Made by a program: the position numbers and the translations under genes
In this document: positions 9,001 to 16,675 of the stretch, in pieces
How positions within the stretch are numbered: position 1 is the first letter of the stretch
Layout of the letters: every line of letters begins with the position of its first letter
The notes under the pieces: generated by a model
The model's database searches: none
What the model saw: only the letters and a program-made list of their open reading frames with translations
Told to the model about the DNA's origin: nothing
NCBI GenBank assembly: GCA_035458525.1
Contig: DATHZQ010000051.1
Location: 30,646 to 94,645 of the forward strand
Direction: 5' to 3'
Source: DATHZQ01 sp035458525
Lineage (GTDB): Bacteria > Actinomycetota > Acidimicrobiia > Spongiisociales > UBA5794
Length of the DNA stretch: 64,000 nt

Positions 9001-9564
9001 GACCACCCACTGCTCGGCGTCGAGCGGTCCTTGCAGCAGGTGTGCTCGTCGACCATTCCGGGCCTCTGGGATCTTCAGGACAAGAGCCAGGCAACCATCG
9101 GCGGCGTGATCGGCACCGTGACTCGGCGGTACACCAAGAGCGGCGATCCGATGCTCTACTTCATCTTGGAGGATCTGCAGGGCAGCACGGAGGTGATCAC
9201 GTTCCCGCGCACGGTCGCGGAGTACGGGCCCTTCGTTCGCGAGGACGCCGTGGTAGTGGTGACCGGCCGGGTCGACCATCGCGGCGACGACGTCAAATTC
9301 ATCGCACAAGAAGTGCGCGACGCCAACCTCACGACCGAGGAGATGGTGCGGCTGCGGGTGCCGGCCACGGTCCTGTCACGCAACATGGTCGATCGCTTGA
9401 AGGATGCGCTGGGCAACCACCCCGGCAGTGCTCCGGTGTACCTGCACATGCTGAGTGAGAACGGCGAGAAGGTGATTCGGCTCGGTGATGACCACCGCGT
9501 CGAGCCGCGCAGCTCCCTCTTCGCCGAGCTCCGAGCCCTCCTCGGCGCCAAAGCAGTCCTGTGA
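6061..9564 (+). CDS. dnaE: DNA polymerase III alpha subunit
   Basis: The 1167-residue replicative polymerase of the DnaE1 type. The N-terminal PHP domain starts at once with HLHVHTEFSMLDGA and continues with ITDHGVMYG; the metal-binding residues look intact, as in actinobacterial DnaE1 proteins whose PHP domain proofreads. The polymerase core has PDIDMDFDERYRGD at 411-424 (D412, D414 and D416 region), GRGSAAGS, and GYGFNKSHSAAYG in the palm-fingers region. A C-terminal OB fold (about residues 1010-1090) is recognisable from ATIGGVIG and FILEDLQG. Start ATG 6061 follows GGAGG at 6045-6049; the frame is open further upstream but that part is antisense to the phosphofructokinase. Confidence 0.97.
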   Translation: MSSFAHLHVHTEFSMLDGAARVHDLVNAVAADGQPAVAITDHGVMYGVVDFIKAAKGADITPIIGIEAYLTPGSRFDRPPRRDDVRYHMTMLAYNETGYRNLMALSSQAYLDGFYYKPRMDAELLSRHAEGIIATTGCLGGHVPQLLAPDASSEEGNTGQVRDYAAAVEAAAMYQDIFGKDNFFIEIQDHGIAAQRKIMADLLQISKDVNIPLLAANDSHYTYAAESDSHDVLLCIQTGANKSDENRFRFHSQEFYVKSAGEMRALFPEAEYPGACDNTLLIAERVDFDLEFGTILLPHFPVEDGHDEQSYLRELVMEGAKQRYGPLLSDEAAERIEYELRVIDEMGFNAYFLIVWDLIRYATEQGIRTGPGRGSAAGSIVAYCLGITKLDPLAYGLIFERFLNPGRREMPDIDMDFDERYRGDMIRYCADRYGSDHVAQIITFSTIKGRQALRDAARVLGYPYGLGDKVAKLMPPAILGREASLDQCLNEPDREAAQNVKDWYVAASGFREEYDTNAEAREVIETARGLEGLRRQDSIHAAAVVISPMPLQEIVPVQRKGDDAEVVTQYEMHGVEALGLLKMDFLGLRNLATIERALELIERTTGERIDIDAIPLDDPKVFSMLQEGDSMGVFQFEGGPMRALMRNLKPEAFEHLVALNALYRPGPLGAGMHLEYADRKNGRSEVEYLHPDLEPVLRDTFGIMVFQEQVMQVAQRMAGFSMVEADALRKAMGKKIPAVMKQQEEKFVAGTVAQGHDEALGIELFELIAYFAGYGFNKSHSAAYGLVAYQTAWLKAHYPAEYMAALLTASKRDKDRTALYLHECRTMGLKVLVPDVNRSESDFAAVEGDITFGMSAVRNVGEAVVGQIVAEREKNGPYKTFQEFIDRVDLSVLNKRTIESLIKAGAFDSLGYTRRGLLERSLDLLDATVSRRRAEDMGQYSLFGGSESQVDEVPVDIPETTWDKRTRLGFEKEMLGLYVSDHPLLGVERSLQQVCSSTIPGLWDLQDKSQATIGGVIGTVTRRYTKSGDPMLYFILEDLQGSTEVITFPRTVAEYGPFVREDAVVVVTGRVDHRGDDVKFIAQEVRDANLTTEEMVRLRVPATVLSRNMVDRLKDALGNHPGSAPVYLHMLSENGEKVIRLGDDHRVEPRSSLFAELRALLGAKAVL

Positions 9565-9575
9565 TGCGCGGGAAC

Positions 9576-9629
9576 AGTCCCCCACGAAGTGGGGGAAGGT
9601 ACCGCCGGGCGAAGCCCGGGGGTAGGGGG
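9576..9629. repeat. Palindromic intergenic repeat, copy 1
   Basis: A hairpin CCCCCAC-gaa-GTGGGGG (9579-9595) is followed by GGTACCGCC and a second GC-rich hairpin. The first 32 bases are identical to those at 10937-10968. The element sits between the dnaE stop and the start of the secreted sugar dehydrogenase-like gene, so it may terminate dnaE transcription or shape the next leader. It looks like a dispersed repetitive element rather than a gene part. Confidence 0.75.
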
Positions 9630-9632
9630 TTC

Positions 9633-10910
9633 GTGAGTGCTGCGATCGTCGGAGCCGCGTTGGTCGGAACCGCGTGTTCCGGTAACGCCGCCGAACCGAC
9701 GACCACAGACGGGCCACCGCCCACGACGGTGCCCACAACGCTTGCCGCGACGACGTCGACCGCCGCCCCTGTTGCCACAACTACCACGAGGGTGGCGGAG
9801 ACGACCACCAGCGCCCCGCCGACAACCACTACGACCACCACGCTGCCTCCCGACCCGCTTCAAGGCCTCGGGCTCGAGCGGGTCGCCTCGGGGCTGTTCC
9901 AGCCCACGGCGGTGGTCGTGCCCCCTGGCGATGATCGCTTCTTCGTGGTCGAGCGGCGCGGCCGAGTCAGGATCGTCGACGAAAACGGCCTGGTCGAGGA
10001 GCCATTCCTCGACGTCGAGTCGTCCGTCAGCTGGGCACAGGGCATCGAGATCGGCATGCTCGGTCTGGCCTTCCACCCCAACTACGAGGTGAACGGCCGC
10101 TTCTTCGTCTACTACTCGGGCACCGACGATGCGCGGCGACTCTCCGAGTTCTCCGTGAGCGACGACCCCTCGGTCGCCGATCCGTCGAGCGAGAAGGTGC
10201 TGCTCACGCGTCCCCAGCCCACCGAGATCATCCGCCACTACGCGGGACACCTGGAGTTCGGTCCGGACGGCATGCTGTACGTCGCACTCGGCGATGGGGC
10301 GGCTCCGGAACTGAATGGGCAGGATCCCGGCACCGTCTTCGGGGCCATTCTGCGGCTCGATGTCGACCAGGGCGAGACCTACGCGATCCCGGCGGACAAT
10401 CCGTTCGTGGACGGCGGCGGCGCGGGCGAGGTGTGGGCATTCGGGCTGCGCAACCCGTGGCGCTTCTCCATCGACCCGGCGACGGAGACGATGCACATCG
10501 GTGACGTAGGGCAGGATCGCTGGGAGGAGATCAACCGTGTGTCGCTCAGCCAAGGCGGGGCGAACTTCGGCTGGCCGGACACCGAGGGCGGCGGTTGCTT
10601 CCTGCTGTCCGGCTGCGACCTGGACGACTACGAGCTGCCCTGGCTCGTGTACGACCACGACGAGGGCTGCTCGATCACTGGAGGCCGGGTGTACCGGGGG
10701 AGTGCGATCCCCGAGCTCGCCGGCCATTACCTCTACGCCGACTGGTGCGAGACGTGGATCCGCAGCACCGACGAGACCGGCGAGCAGACCGACTGGTCGG
10801 CCGACTTGCGGGAAGCAGGCCAGGTCCAATCCTTCGGCACGGATGCCGACGGCGAGCTCTACATCGTCAACTTCGCCGGCGAAATCTGGAAGATCGTCCC
10901 GCGGAGATAG
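9633..10910 (+). CDS. Secreted glucose/sorbosone dehydrogenase-like lipoprotein
   Basis: A 425-residue exported protein of the PQQ-dependent glucose/sorbosone dehydrogenase (GSDH) beta-propeller family. A short hydrophobic signal with a probable lipobox (VGTAC, C15) is followed by a Thr/Pro/Ala-rich linker to about residue 75. The propeller starts at LERVASGL and contains family landmarks IGMLGLAFHPNY, GHLEFGPDGMLYVALGDG, FGLRNPWRFS, IGDVGQDRWEEIN and GANFGWPDTEGG. GTG 9633 is chosen because the frame upstream is just the palindromic repeat. Both ends of the gene are bordered by copies of that repeat. The family oxidises sugars or related alcohols outside the membrane; the substrate here is unknown, and PQQ use is an inference. 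Confidence 0.85.
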   Translation: MSAAIVGAALVGTACSGNAAEPTTTDGPPPTTVPTTLAATTSTAAPVATTTTRVAETTTSAPPTTTTTTTLPPDPLQGLGLERVASGLFQPTAVVVPPGDDRFFVVERRGRVRIVDENGLVEEPFLDVESSVSWAQGIEIGMLGLAFHPNYEVNGRFFVYYSGTDDARRLSEFSVSDDPSVADPSSEKVLLTRPQPTEIIRHYAGHLEFGPDGMLYVALGDGAAPELNGQDPGTVFGAILRLDVDQGETYAIPADNPFVDGGGAGEVWAFGLRNPWRFSIDPATETMHIGDVGQDRWEEINRVSLSQGGANFGWPDTEGGGCFLLSGCDLDDYELPWLVYDHDEGCSITGGRVYRGSAIPELAGHYLYADWCETWIRSTDETGEQTDWSADLREAGQVQSFGTDADGELYIVNFAGEIWKIVPRR

Positions 10911-10936
10911 CTCCCCGAGAAAGTGGCGATCGGGAT

Positions 10937-10990
10937 AGTCCCCCACGAAGTGGGGGAAGGTACCGCCGCCGCAGGCGGCGGTACCGGGGT
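10937..10990. repeat. Palindromic intergenic repeat, copy 2
   Basis: The second copy of the element seen at 9576, identical over its first 32 bases. It holds the CCCCCAC/GTGGGGG hairpin and then a perfect 12-bp stem, GGTACCGCCGCC (10959-10970) with loop gca and its complement to 10985. It lies in the 304-base gap between the sugar dehydrogenase-like gene and the GNAT gene; the remainder of that gap (10991-11214) shows no gene, only a likely promoter hexamer at its end. Confidence 0.75.
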
Positions 10991-11201
10991 CGGCAACCCC
11001 GTCAGCCAGGCCCCCGGGCTCGCCACCGCCGTCCTGCCCAACGGCTGCCGCCAGTGCGATGCGAAGTCGGGGCTCGGCGTCCCGAGCAAACCGCGTGAAC
11101 GCCTGGCGGCGTTGGTCCCCGATCCCAGTCGACTCCTCACTCGCTCTCATGCCCCATAGAGGTCCCAGGTGCCGATTCGCGTTACAAGGGGTTTCGATCG
11201 G

Positions 11202-11207
11202 TAGGGT
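11202..11207 (+). promoter_or_regulatory. Probable -10 element of the GNAT gene, leaderless
   Basis: TAGGGT ends 7 bases before the TTG start at 11215, with no Shine-Dalgarno sequence in between. The same arrangement recurs at other starts in this window. Confidence 0.4.
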
Positions 11208-11214
11208 CCGAACC

Positions 11215-11613
11215 TTGGACGGAGTCGAGTTCCTGTGGCGCGGTGATTTCGAGAACGCCGAAGTCAACGCGCTCCACGCCGACGCCTTCGACCATGGCAT
11301 CTTCGACGATGACTGGCGCCACATGGTCGAACGGCACAGTCTCGGATGGGTGACGGCACGGGACGCGACGGGCCTCGTCGGGTTCGTGAATCTGCCCTGG
11401 GACGGCGGCGTCCACACCTGGATACAGGACACGATGGTTGCGTCACGACGTCGGCGCCAGGGCTTCGGCAATCGACTCGTCGAGGTCGCGGTTGCGCAAG
11501 CACGCTACGCCGGGTGCGAGTGGCTGCACGTCGACTTCGACGACCACCTGCGACCGTTCTATTTCGACGAATGCGGATTCAAGGAGACGACCGCCGGCCT
11601 CGTTGGGCTGTGA
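11215..11613 (+). CDS. GNAT-family N-acetyltransferase
   Basis: A 132-residue single-domain GNAT acetyltransferase. The acetyl-CoA binding region is visible as IQDTMVASRRRRQGFGNRLV, i.e. the R-x-x-G-x-G/A-type motif A, and the C-terminal VDFDDHLRPFYFDECGFKET matches the F-Y-x-x-x-G-F signature of motif B. TTG 11215 gives a start right before the first strand and sits 7 bases after a TAGGGT hexamer. The 3' part overlaps the convergent NAD(P)-binding protein gene by 171 bases. The acceptor substrate is unknown. Confidence 0.8.
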   Translation: MDGVEFLWRGDFENAEVNALHADAFDHGIFDDDWRHMVERHSLGWVTARDATGLVGFVNLPWDGGVHTWIQDTMVASRRRRQGFGNRLVEVAVAQARYAGCEWLHVDFDDHLRPFYFDECGFKETTAGLVGL

Positions 11614-12393
11614 GCCTGCGGCTCGGCTCTGCGGCGATGAGTGCTGCGTCGCCAACCACTCGTCCCACGTCGGCGTTCCCTCGGCTCGGTTCAACGTATG
11701 GTGACGCCGCTCCTTGAAAGCCTTGGCGGACTTGCCTGCGACCGGGATCCGGGTGATCGGTTTGCGGGAACCGGTGGCGCGCTTCCAGCGAGTCGCCATC
11801 GACGCCATGTCCTCGGGTTGCGGTCCGCCGAGATCAGGCACTCGCCCGGCCGGCTGCCCGCCGGCCAGCTCGACGAGCCGGTCGGCGACGACACCGCCAT
11901 CGACGACCTGGAATGACAGTCCACGAAACACCGTGACCGTCGGGCCTGACTGGAACATGCGGTCGAGGAACTCGTGGAACTGTGTGGCTCGCAGGATGGT
12001 GCGCGGTACGGGTGTCTCTTCGATAACCCTCTCGGCGGCGAGGTTCGCCTTGCAGGACGGGAAGAGATGCTGGCTGATGCCGACGATCGACGGGTAGACG
12101 ACGTGCGCAACGCCGTTCGCGGCGGCGGCCCCGAGGAGTCGCTGCGTGCCTGCGACGTCCACGCGCTGTGACCGTGCAGGATTGGAGGCGGCATGGACGA
12201 TTACCTCAACGCCGGCCAGAACCCCGGAGTCGATCGGGTCGCTGGCGAGGTCGAGCACCCGCAGTGACGTTCCCTGCGGAGGCACAGTCGCACCGGAGCG
12301 CGACGTGACGATGACCTCGTGGCCTGCCGCCAGGAGCCGGGGCACCACGAGCCGACCGAGAGTGCCTCGGCCACCGGTGATCATTGTTGCCAT
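11443..12393 (-). CDS. NAD(P)-binding (atypical SDR/NmrA-like) protein with 3' overlap
   Basis: An atypical short-chain dehydrogenase/NmrA-like protein. The N-terminal Rossmann motif is TGGRGTLGRLV (residues 6-16), followed by VIVHAASNP and by VYPSIVG, which replaces the usual active-site region, typical of NAD(P)-sensing or epimerase-like members. The family-like part ends near residue 250 at TPTWDEWLATQ. The last 65 or so residues read antisense through the 3' part of the GNAT gene and resemble nothing expected, so the natural stop appears to have been lost. ATG 12393 is the first good start. The function of the family member is not known. Confidence 0.75.
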   Translation of the reverse strand: MATMITGGRGTLGRLVVPRLLAAGHEVIVTSRSGATVPPQGTSLRVLDLASDPIDSGVLAGVEVIVHAASNPARSQRVDVAGTQRLLGAAAANGVAHVVYPSIVGISQHLFPSCKANLAAERVIEETPVPRTILRATQFHEFLDRMFQSGPTVTVFRGLSFQVVDGGVVADRLVELAGGQPAGRVPDLGGPQPEDMASMATRWKRATGSRKPITRIPVAGKSAKAFKERRHHTLNRAEGTPTWDEWLATQHSSPQSRAAGSQPNEAGGRLLESAFVEIERSQVVVEVDVQPLAPGVACLRNRDLDESIAEALAPTS

Positions 12394-12540
12394 GGCCCGA
12401 ATCGACTCAGCGTGTCGGACAGATCTCGGTCAACCGCGTCCCGCCCAGTTTCTGTCGCAGGCAGCCGATAGGTTCTCACTCGGGTGATGCAGGCCCAATG
12501 GCGCCTGGACGGTGGGGATGGAAAGGAGAACAATCTGGGT

Positions 12541-12714
12541 GTGAACAACGACAGCATTCGCAGCGACATCGTGATGATGCTCGCGGGGTTGGCGATGATC
12601 GCCATCGCGGGCGTGACCATGCTGACCGCGGAAGGAGCTTTGCCGGCGCCGCTCGTAACCATCGGCCTCGTGTTCACTGCGATCGGTGCCCGGAGGCGGC
12701 GACAGCACCGCTGA
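12541..12714 (+). CDS. Small membrane protein of unknown function
   Basis: A 57-residue protein with two closely spaced hydrophobic segments (about residues 9-26 and 32-48) and a strongly basic end (ARRRRQHR). It begins at GTG 12541 with AAAGGAG at 12522-12528, which is a longer spacing than usual. It stands alone between the divergent NAD(P)-binding gene and the convergent ArsA-like gene. I do not recognise a family. The ribosome site and clean topology argue for a real gene, but it may be lineage specific. Confidence 0.55.
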   Translation: MNNDSIRSDIVMMLAGLAMIAIAGVTMLTAEGALPAPLVTIGLVFTAIGARRRRQHR

Positions 12715-12721
12715 TCTGATA

Positions 12722-13777
12722 TCAGCCAAAGAGGGCAGTGGTGAGGCCCTCTGAGTGCTCGACCATACCGGCGAGCGCATCGAGATCGGTCGGCGGTTCG
12801 GTGAGCCATGGAATCGAGGCGAGAGCGGCTCCGTAGCGAGCAGCGAATTCGGTCCGCGCGTCTGCATTACGCCGGGCATCGGCCGCCCAGTGCAGCAAGT
12901 TGTCGCGCAGCGCCGTCCATTCGGCTCGCTCGAGCTCCGGCGGGTTGGCCGTCGGCGCCGTGAGACCTTCCCAGCTGTGCGGGAGCTCGCGATTGAACAC
13001 GACGGCGGTCGGCTGGACGCTCCAGTCGGGCAGCTCCTCGAAGAACCGGCGCGCCTCACGCATCGGTGTCGGCGCTGCGTTCGTGATGACCACGGTGCGT
13101 GCGGCACGCAGGTGCCGCTCGACGCCCTTTGCTCGTCGCGACATACCGTCATACAGCGTGCGGAGATCGAGCAGGAAGTCGGCGATCTCTTCGAGCAGCG
13201 GTCCGCCGAGCACGGTGTCGGCGAATCGAAGGAACGGGCGAGCGGTGACGCGATAGAGCGTGCGCCGCCCCGGCACCCGAGCGCCGGTGATCCATTGCAG
13301 GACCTTGCCGCCGATCATCTCGCTCATGCGAGCCGGGGCCAGGAGGAAGTCGATGCCGCCCACCGAGGGCGGGGTGTCGACGATGACCAGGTCCCACGTG
13401 TTGCTCTCGACGTACTCGGCCATCTGCTCTCCGGCTGCGTAGGCCTGGGCAGCAGGGAAGCGGTCGGCGATGGCACGGAAGTACGGGTTCACCAGGAGCC
13501 GGTCTCCGACCTCCGGTTCCGCGTGTCTGGCAACGATGGCCTCCCAGCTTGCAGCAACGTCGAGCATGGCTGCCCACAGATTGGGCTCGGTCGCCACACG
13601 CGATGGCTGATTGCCGAGAGCGCCGACGCCCAAGGCATCGGCGAGTCGCTTGGCAGGATCGACGGTGACGACCAGCGTCGAGACGCCGGACCGGGCTGCG
13701 GTGACGCCGGCCGCCGCAGACACGGTCGTCTTGCCGACGCCGCCGGCTCCGGTCACGAGAAGGATGGCCGTGCTCAC
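12722..13777 (-). CDS. ArsA-like P-loop ATPase (second of pair)
   Basis: A 351-residue ATPase of the ArsA/GET3 group of SIMIBI NTPases. The deviant Walker A motif GAGGVGKTT is at residues 10-18, VTVDPAKRLADALG matches the switch I region (TDPA-type), and DLVIVDTPPS is the Walker B/switch II region. GTG 13777 overlaps the stop of the preceding ATPase gene by GTGA and puts the P-loop at the expected position; the frame is open upstream without coding character. Pairs of such ATPases are widespread in actinobacteria, where their cargo is unknown. Arsenite transport is unlikely since no arsB or arsR is near. Confidence 0.85.
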   Translation of the reverse strand: MSTAILLVTGAGGVGKTTVSAAAGVTAARSGVSTLVVTVDPAKRLADALGVGALGNQPSRVATEPNLWAAMLDVAASWEAIVARHAEPEVGDRLLVNPYFRAIADRFPAAQAYAAGEQMAEYVESNTWDLVIVDTPPSVGGIDFLLAPARMSEMIGGKVLQWITGARVPGRRTLYRVTARPFLRFADTVLGGPLLEEIADFLLDLRTLYDGMSRRAKGVERHLRAARTVVITNAAPTPMREARRFFEELPDWSVQPTAVVFNRELPHSWEGLTAPTANPPELERAEWTALRDNLLHWAADARRNADARTEFAARYGAALASIPWLTEPPTDLDALAGMVEHSEGLTTALFG

Positions 13778-14637
13778 AGCGCGTCCCACTCTTCCGACAG
13801 GCGAGCCGCCACCTCGCCGGGGGTCAGCAGACCAAAGAGGTGGGGCAGGCGAACGGCGTCGCCGAGCGGCCCGAGCCAATGCGCCTGGTGGGCGTAGAGC
13901 GTTTGATGAAGATCTGCCGCATCGCGCAGAGGCGTGGCCGGCAGTGCTGCGACGACGTCGGGACTCACATCGAGCGGCGGCAGCACGCGATTGGCAACGA
14001 CGGTCGCGAGGTCGATGAGGGGTTCCTCGGCGAGCTCATCGAGCGCCTCGATCGTCTCGACGATCGGGAGCTCCTCTGGAATGGTCACGAGGACGAGCCC
14101 GGTGCGCTCCGCCCTCGCCAGATACCGCTGCATGGACTGCGCCTGGTCTTGAATTGCGCCGGTCGGCACGATGCGGGCCACGGTCGCCGGTGCGCGGAGG
14201 TAGGAGATGAGCTGGCCGACCGGCGGCGCATCGACGATGACGAGGTCCCAATGCCGCGATTGGGCCTCGAAGATCGGCTTCCCCATCGAGATGATCTCGC
14301 GGATGCCAGGGGCGGTCTCGATCAGGACATTCAACGCCTTGCTGAACTGACCCGTCGGAGCGGCCTTCGGCACCCGAAGCTGCAGCTTCAGGTACTCATC
14401 GAAGGCGACGCCACGATCGATCGCTGCCGCAAAGACACCGGCGGACGTCTCGCGAGGCTTTGCGCCGAGTTCGTCGACTCCCAAGTGAACGGCGAGCCCG
14501 AGACCGTCCACCATGCCGAGGAGGAGCACGCGTTTGCCATGGCGCGCGGCGCTCAACGCAAGCGACGTGGCGACGGCAGACTTGCCGACGCCACCCTTGC
14601 CGGATACAAGGAGCAGACGACGGTCGAGCACAGGCAT
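13774..14637 (-). CDS. ArsA-like P-loop ATPase (first of pair)
   Basis: A 287-residue ArsA/GET3-group ATPase. SGKGGVGKS (12-20) is the deviant Walker A, carrying the extra lysine of the family; LLGMVDGLGLAVHLG is the switch I equivalent with VD replacing the usual DPA; DLVIVDAPP is switch II. ATG 14637 is given, but GTG 14631 is equally plausible: a TAGCCT hexamer (14640-14645, minus strand) would fit a leaderless start at the GTG. It overlaps the second ATPase by 4 bases, so the two products are made together and may form a heterodimer. Substrate unknown. Confidence 0.83.
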   Translation of the reverse strand: MPVLDRRLLLVSGKGGVGKSAVATSLALSAARHGKRVLLLGMVDGLGLAVHLGVDELGAKPRETSAGVFAAAIDRGVAFDEYLKLQLRVPKAAPTGQFSKALNVLIETAPGIREIISMGKPIFEAQSRHWDLVIVDAPPVGQLISYLRAPATVARIVPTGAIQDQAQSMQRYLARAERTGLVLVTIPEELPIVETIEALDELAEEPLIDLATVVANRVLPPLDVSPDVVAALPATPLRDAADLHQTLYAHQAHWLGPLGDAVRLPHLFGLLTPGEVAARLSEEWDAL

Positions 14638-14708
14638 CCAGGCTAACGAGCGGGCAGCAGCGTCCAATTCGGTAGCCTGTGCCGAGCCCGCAACGATGAG
14701 GAGGCCCC

Positions 14709-14918
14709 GTGGCGCAGCTTGATGTCGGCGAGTTCTTGAAGCGGTTTCGCGACCGTGCCGATGCCGTCCGGGAGCGAGGGATTCCACCGCTCGAAGGTGA
14801 AGCAAGGAGAACCTTCGTCGAATCGATGGAGTTGGACTACCTCGATTACTCCCTCGTTGGCAGCGCCACCTGGGCCGTCGAGGAGGGCCACCTGGTACTG
14901 CGTATCCCGCTGAGCTGA
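14709..14918 (+). CDS. Small conserved-looking protein of unknown function
   Basis: A 69-residue acidic protein without membrane segments: an N-terminal amphipathic helix rich in Arg/Asp (VGEFLKRFRDRADAVRERG) and a C-terminal beta-rich part ending LVLRIPL. It starts at GTG 14709 behind GAGGAGG (14699-14705), a strong ribosome site. It is divergent from the ArsA-like pair and runs tail to tail into the ThyX-like gene, 4 bases apart. No family is recognised. The ribosome site, codon use and tight packing support a real gene. Confidence 0.6.
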   Translation: MAQLDVGEFLKRFRDRADAVRERGIPPLEGEARRTFVESMELDYLDYSLVGSATWAVEEGHLVLRIPLS

Positions 14919-14922
14919 GCGC

Positions 14923-16560
14923 TCACGCGTTCGCCGGATCGGCGATCCCCAGCGCAGCTCTTTTGGCGGCCGCCCGGCGCTCGCTCTCCAGCCGGGCGAG
15001 GTCGTAGTCCTCGTAGTCCACGTACCCCATGGCGTCCGCGATGAGTCGATGTCCCGCTTGCTCACGGATCAGCCGGTGCATCTCCTGGGCGACGCGCCGG
15101 TAATCCGGATGGCCACCCTGGCCACTGCGCAATTCGATCAGATGGAACGCTTCCCGGGCGTTCAGCTGGAAGAAGAAGCGAATCCGATAGGCGAACGGCA
15201 CGACGTACTGGGCCACATCGGGCCCCAAGTCATTCGCAACTGCCGCATGCAGCTCGGCCGTGCGCTCCATCGCCTCGGTCCAGACGGACTCGGCACCGAT
15301 GTCCGGGATCGACTCGGGGGTGATGAAGCCGTGCTTGGGCGACAGTCGTTGCCAGTCGATGGTCAGCAGCCGGTGGCGCTGCAGATCGCGGAAGATTCCG
15401 TAGTCGCAGAGGACATCGAAGCGGTAGTCGATCCGCTCCATGCCGCGGCCGGGCTTGTGCCTGCGGTTGGTGCGGTTCCCCACATAGCTTCGGATCAGAT
15501 CGGCGCGCTGCGGTTCGCTCATGTTGCGCACGGCAGCGAGGAGTTGGTCGTCGGGCAAGTCGCTGTAGGCGTACAGGGCGGCGGCCGCCACCTTCAGCTC
15601 CGCGTCGGCGTCCCACTCGACGAGCGTCACCTCGGGACGGTCGGCCGGCGTCTCGCCAACCGAGGCAGCATGGGCGTTCATTTGTTCGGCGATATCGGAG
15701 AAGTATTCGCTCCACACGCCGCCTCGATCCGGAAGGTCGACGCGCTTCATGAACGAGGGAACCACCTTGCGCAGTTCGGTCAGCATGAGGTGTGCGTACT
15801 CGCGGACCTCTGCCGACGGGTGGGCGCGCATCCGCAGGAGCAGCATCTCGTAGGCCTGACCGGACGCAAAGATCCCCACGTTGGAAAGTGTGCTCGCCGG
15901 AAGCAGGCCGCGGAGATCGTCACAGGCCTTGGCGCGGATGGTCGAGTTGTAGATGAAGTTCGAGTCGCCCTCTTGCTTCGGGTAGAGCGTTTCGAAGTAT
16001 GTCACAGTGCGTTCGATGAGGCCGGCGTATGTCTCGAACAGCCACTCCATGGTCTCCCGATAGGGCGCGGCGTGCCGGGATGCGCCGATCTCCGGTGGTG
16101 TCATGTAGCGATAGCGGTCGCCGAGCTTCTGGTCGTAGAAGATGTACCGCGTGCTCTGTTCGAGGTAGGCGGCAAGCCGGCCGCGCTCGAGGACTTTGGT
16201 GAGGATGTTGGACGCTTGCTCGCACGCCAGGTGGGCGCCGCCGAGTTGAGCCACCGAGTCGTCCCCGTACTCGGAGAAGACCCGCTGATAGAGACCCTCG
16301 GCCTTGTCGGTGGCGACGACCGAGCTCTCCTCGGACATCTGATTCGCAATCGCCGAGATTCCGACGTCAGGTGCGTTGTAGAACTCATCCAGAAAGAGAC
16401 GTCGCACCGACTTCGGGGAGCGGCTGTAGCGGGCGAAGAGTGCGCCCTTCACCACCTCCGGAAGGTTGGTGATCGCAAACACGGGCCCGTCGAGGTTGGT
16501 GAAGAAGCGGCCGAGAACCGCACGCTCTTCAGCCGTGAACTCCTCTGCGTGGAACTCCAT
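14923..16560 (-). CDS. Double-domain ThyX-like (FAD-dependent thymidylate synthase) protein
   Basis: A 545-residue protein, about twice the usual ThyX length, made of two ThyX-like halves. The first half has RGRLAAYLEQSTRY (126-139), which keeps the EQS-x-RY end of the ThyX signature but has RGR instead of RHR. The second half has RHRLLTIDWQRLS (395-407), keeping RHR and the serine but lacking the EQS-RY part, and then ELRSGQGGHPDYRR near the FAD/dUMP-binding arginine region. The signature is thus split between halves. ThyX methylates dUMP with folate and FAD; whether this form is active or has another role is uncertain. ATG 16560 is the start; no thyA is in the window. Confidence 0.82.
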   Translation of the reverse strand: MEFHAEEFTAEERAVLGRFFTNLDGPVFAITNLPEVVKGALFARYSRSPKSVRRLFLDEFYNAPDVGISAIANQMSEESSVVATDKAEGLYQRVFSEYGDDSVAQLGGAHLACEQASNILTKVLERGRLAAYLEQSTRYIFYDQKLGDRYRYMTPPEIGASRHAAPYRETMEWLFETYAGLIERTVTYFETLYPKQEGDSNFIYNSTIRAKACDDLRGLLPASTLSNVGIFASGQAYEMLLLRMRAHPSAEVREYAHLMLTELRKVVPSFMKRVDLPDRGGVWSEYFSDIAEQMNAHAASVGETPADRPEVTLVEWDADAELKVAAAALYAYSDLPDDQLLAAVRNMSEPQRADLIRSYVGNRTNRRHKPGRGMERIDYRFDVLCDYGIFRDLQRHRLLTIDWQRLSPKHGFITPESIPDIGAESVWTEAMERTAELHAAVANDLGPDVAQYVVPFAYRIRFFFQLNAREAFHLIELRSGQGGHPDYRRVAQEMHRLIREQAGHRLIADAMGYVDYEDYDLARLESERRAAAKRAALGIADPANA

Positions 16561-16675
16561 ACGTTTTCCCGCCCGAAACTACGTCGTTGTGATTTGCCAC
16601 GGTAGCAGCCGGCGCCCCCGGCTCGATGAGCCACATGCCGGGGAGTTGTCGGTGACTGCCGGTATCCTGGGAGCC

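Noticed and set aside
9156..11471. Minus-strand frame of 771 codons across the end of dnaE and the sugar dehydrogenase-like gene
   Set aside because: It crosses two palindromic repeats and two real genes on the other strand and has no protein-like character.
12722..14637. Arsenite efflux operon
   Set aside because: Only the ArsA-like ATPase fold is present; no ArsB, ArsC, ArsD or ArsR nearby.
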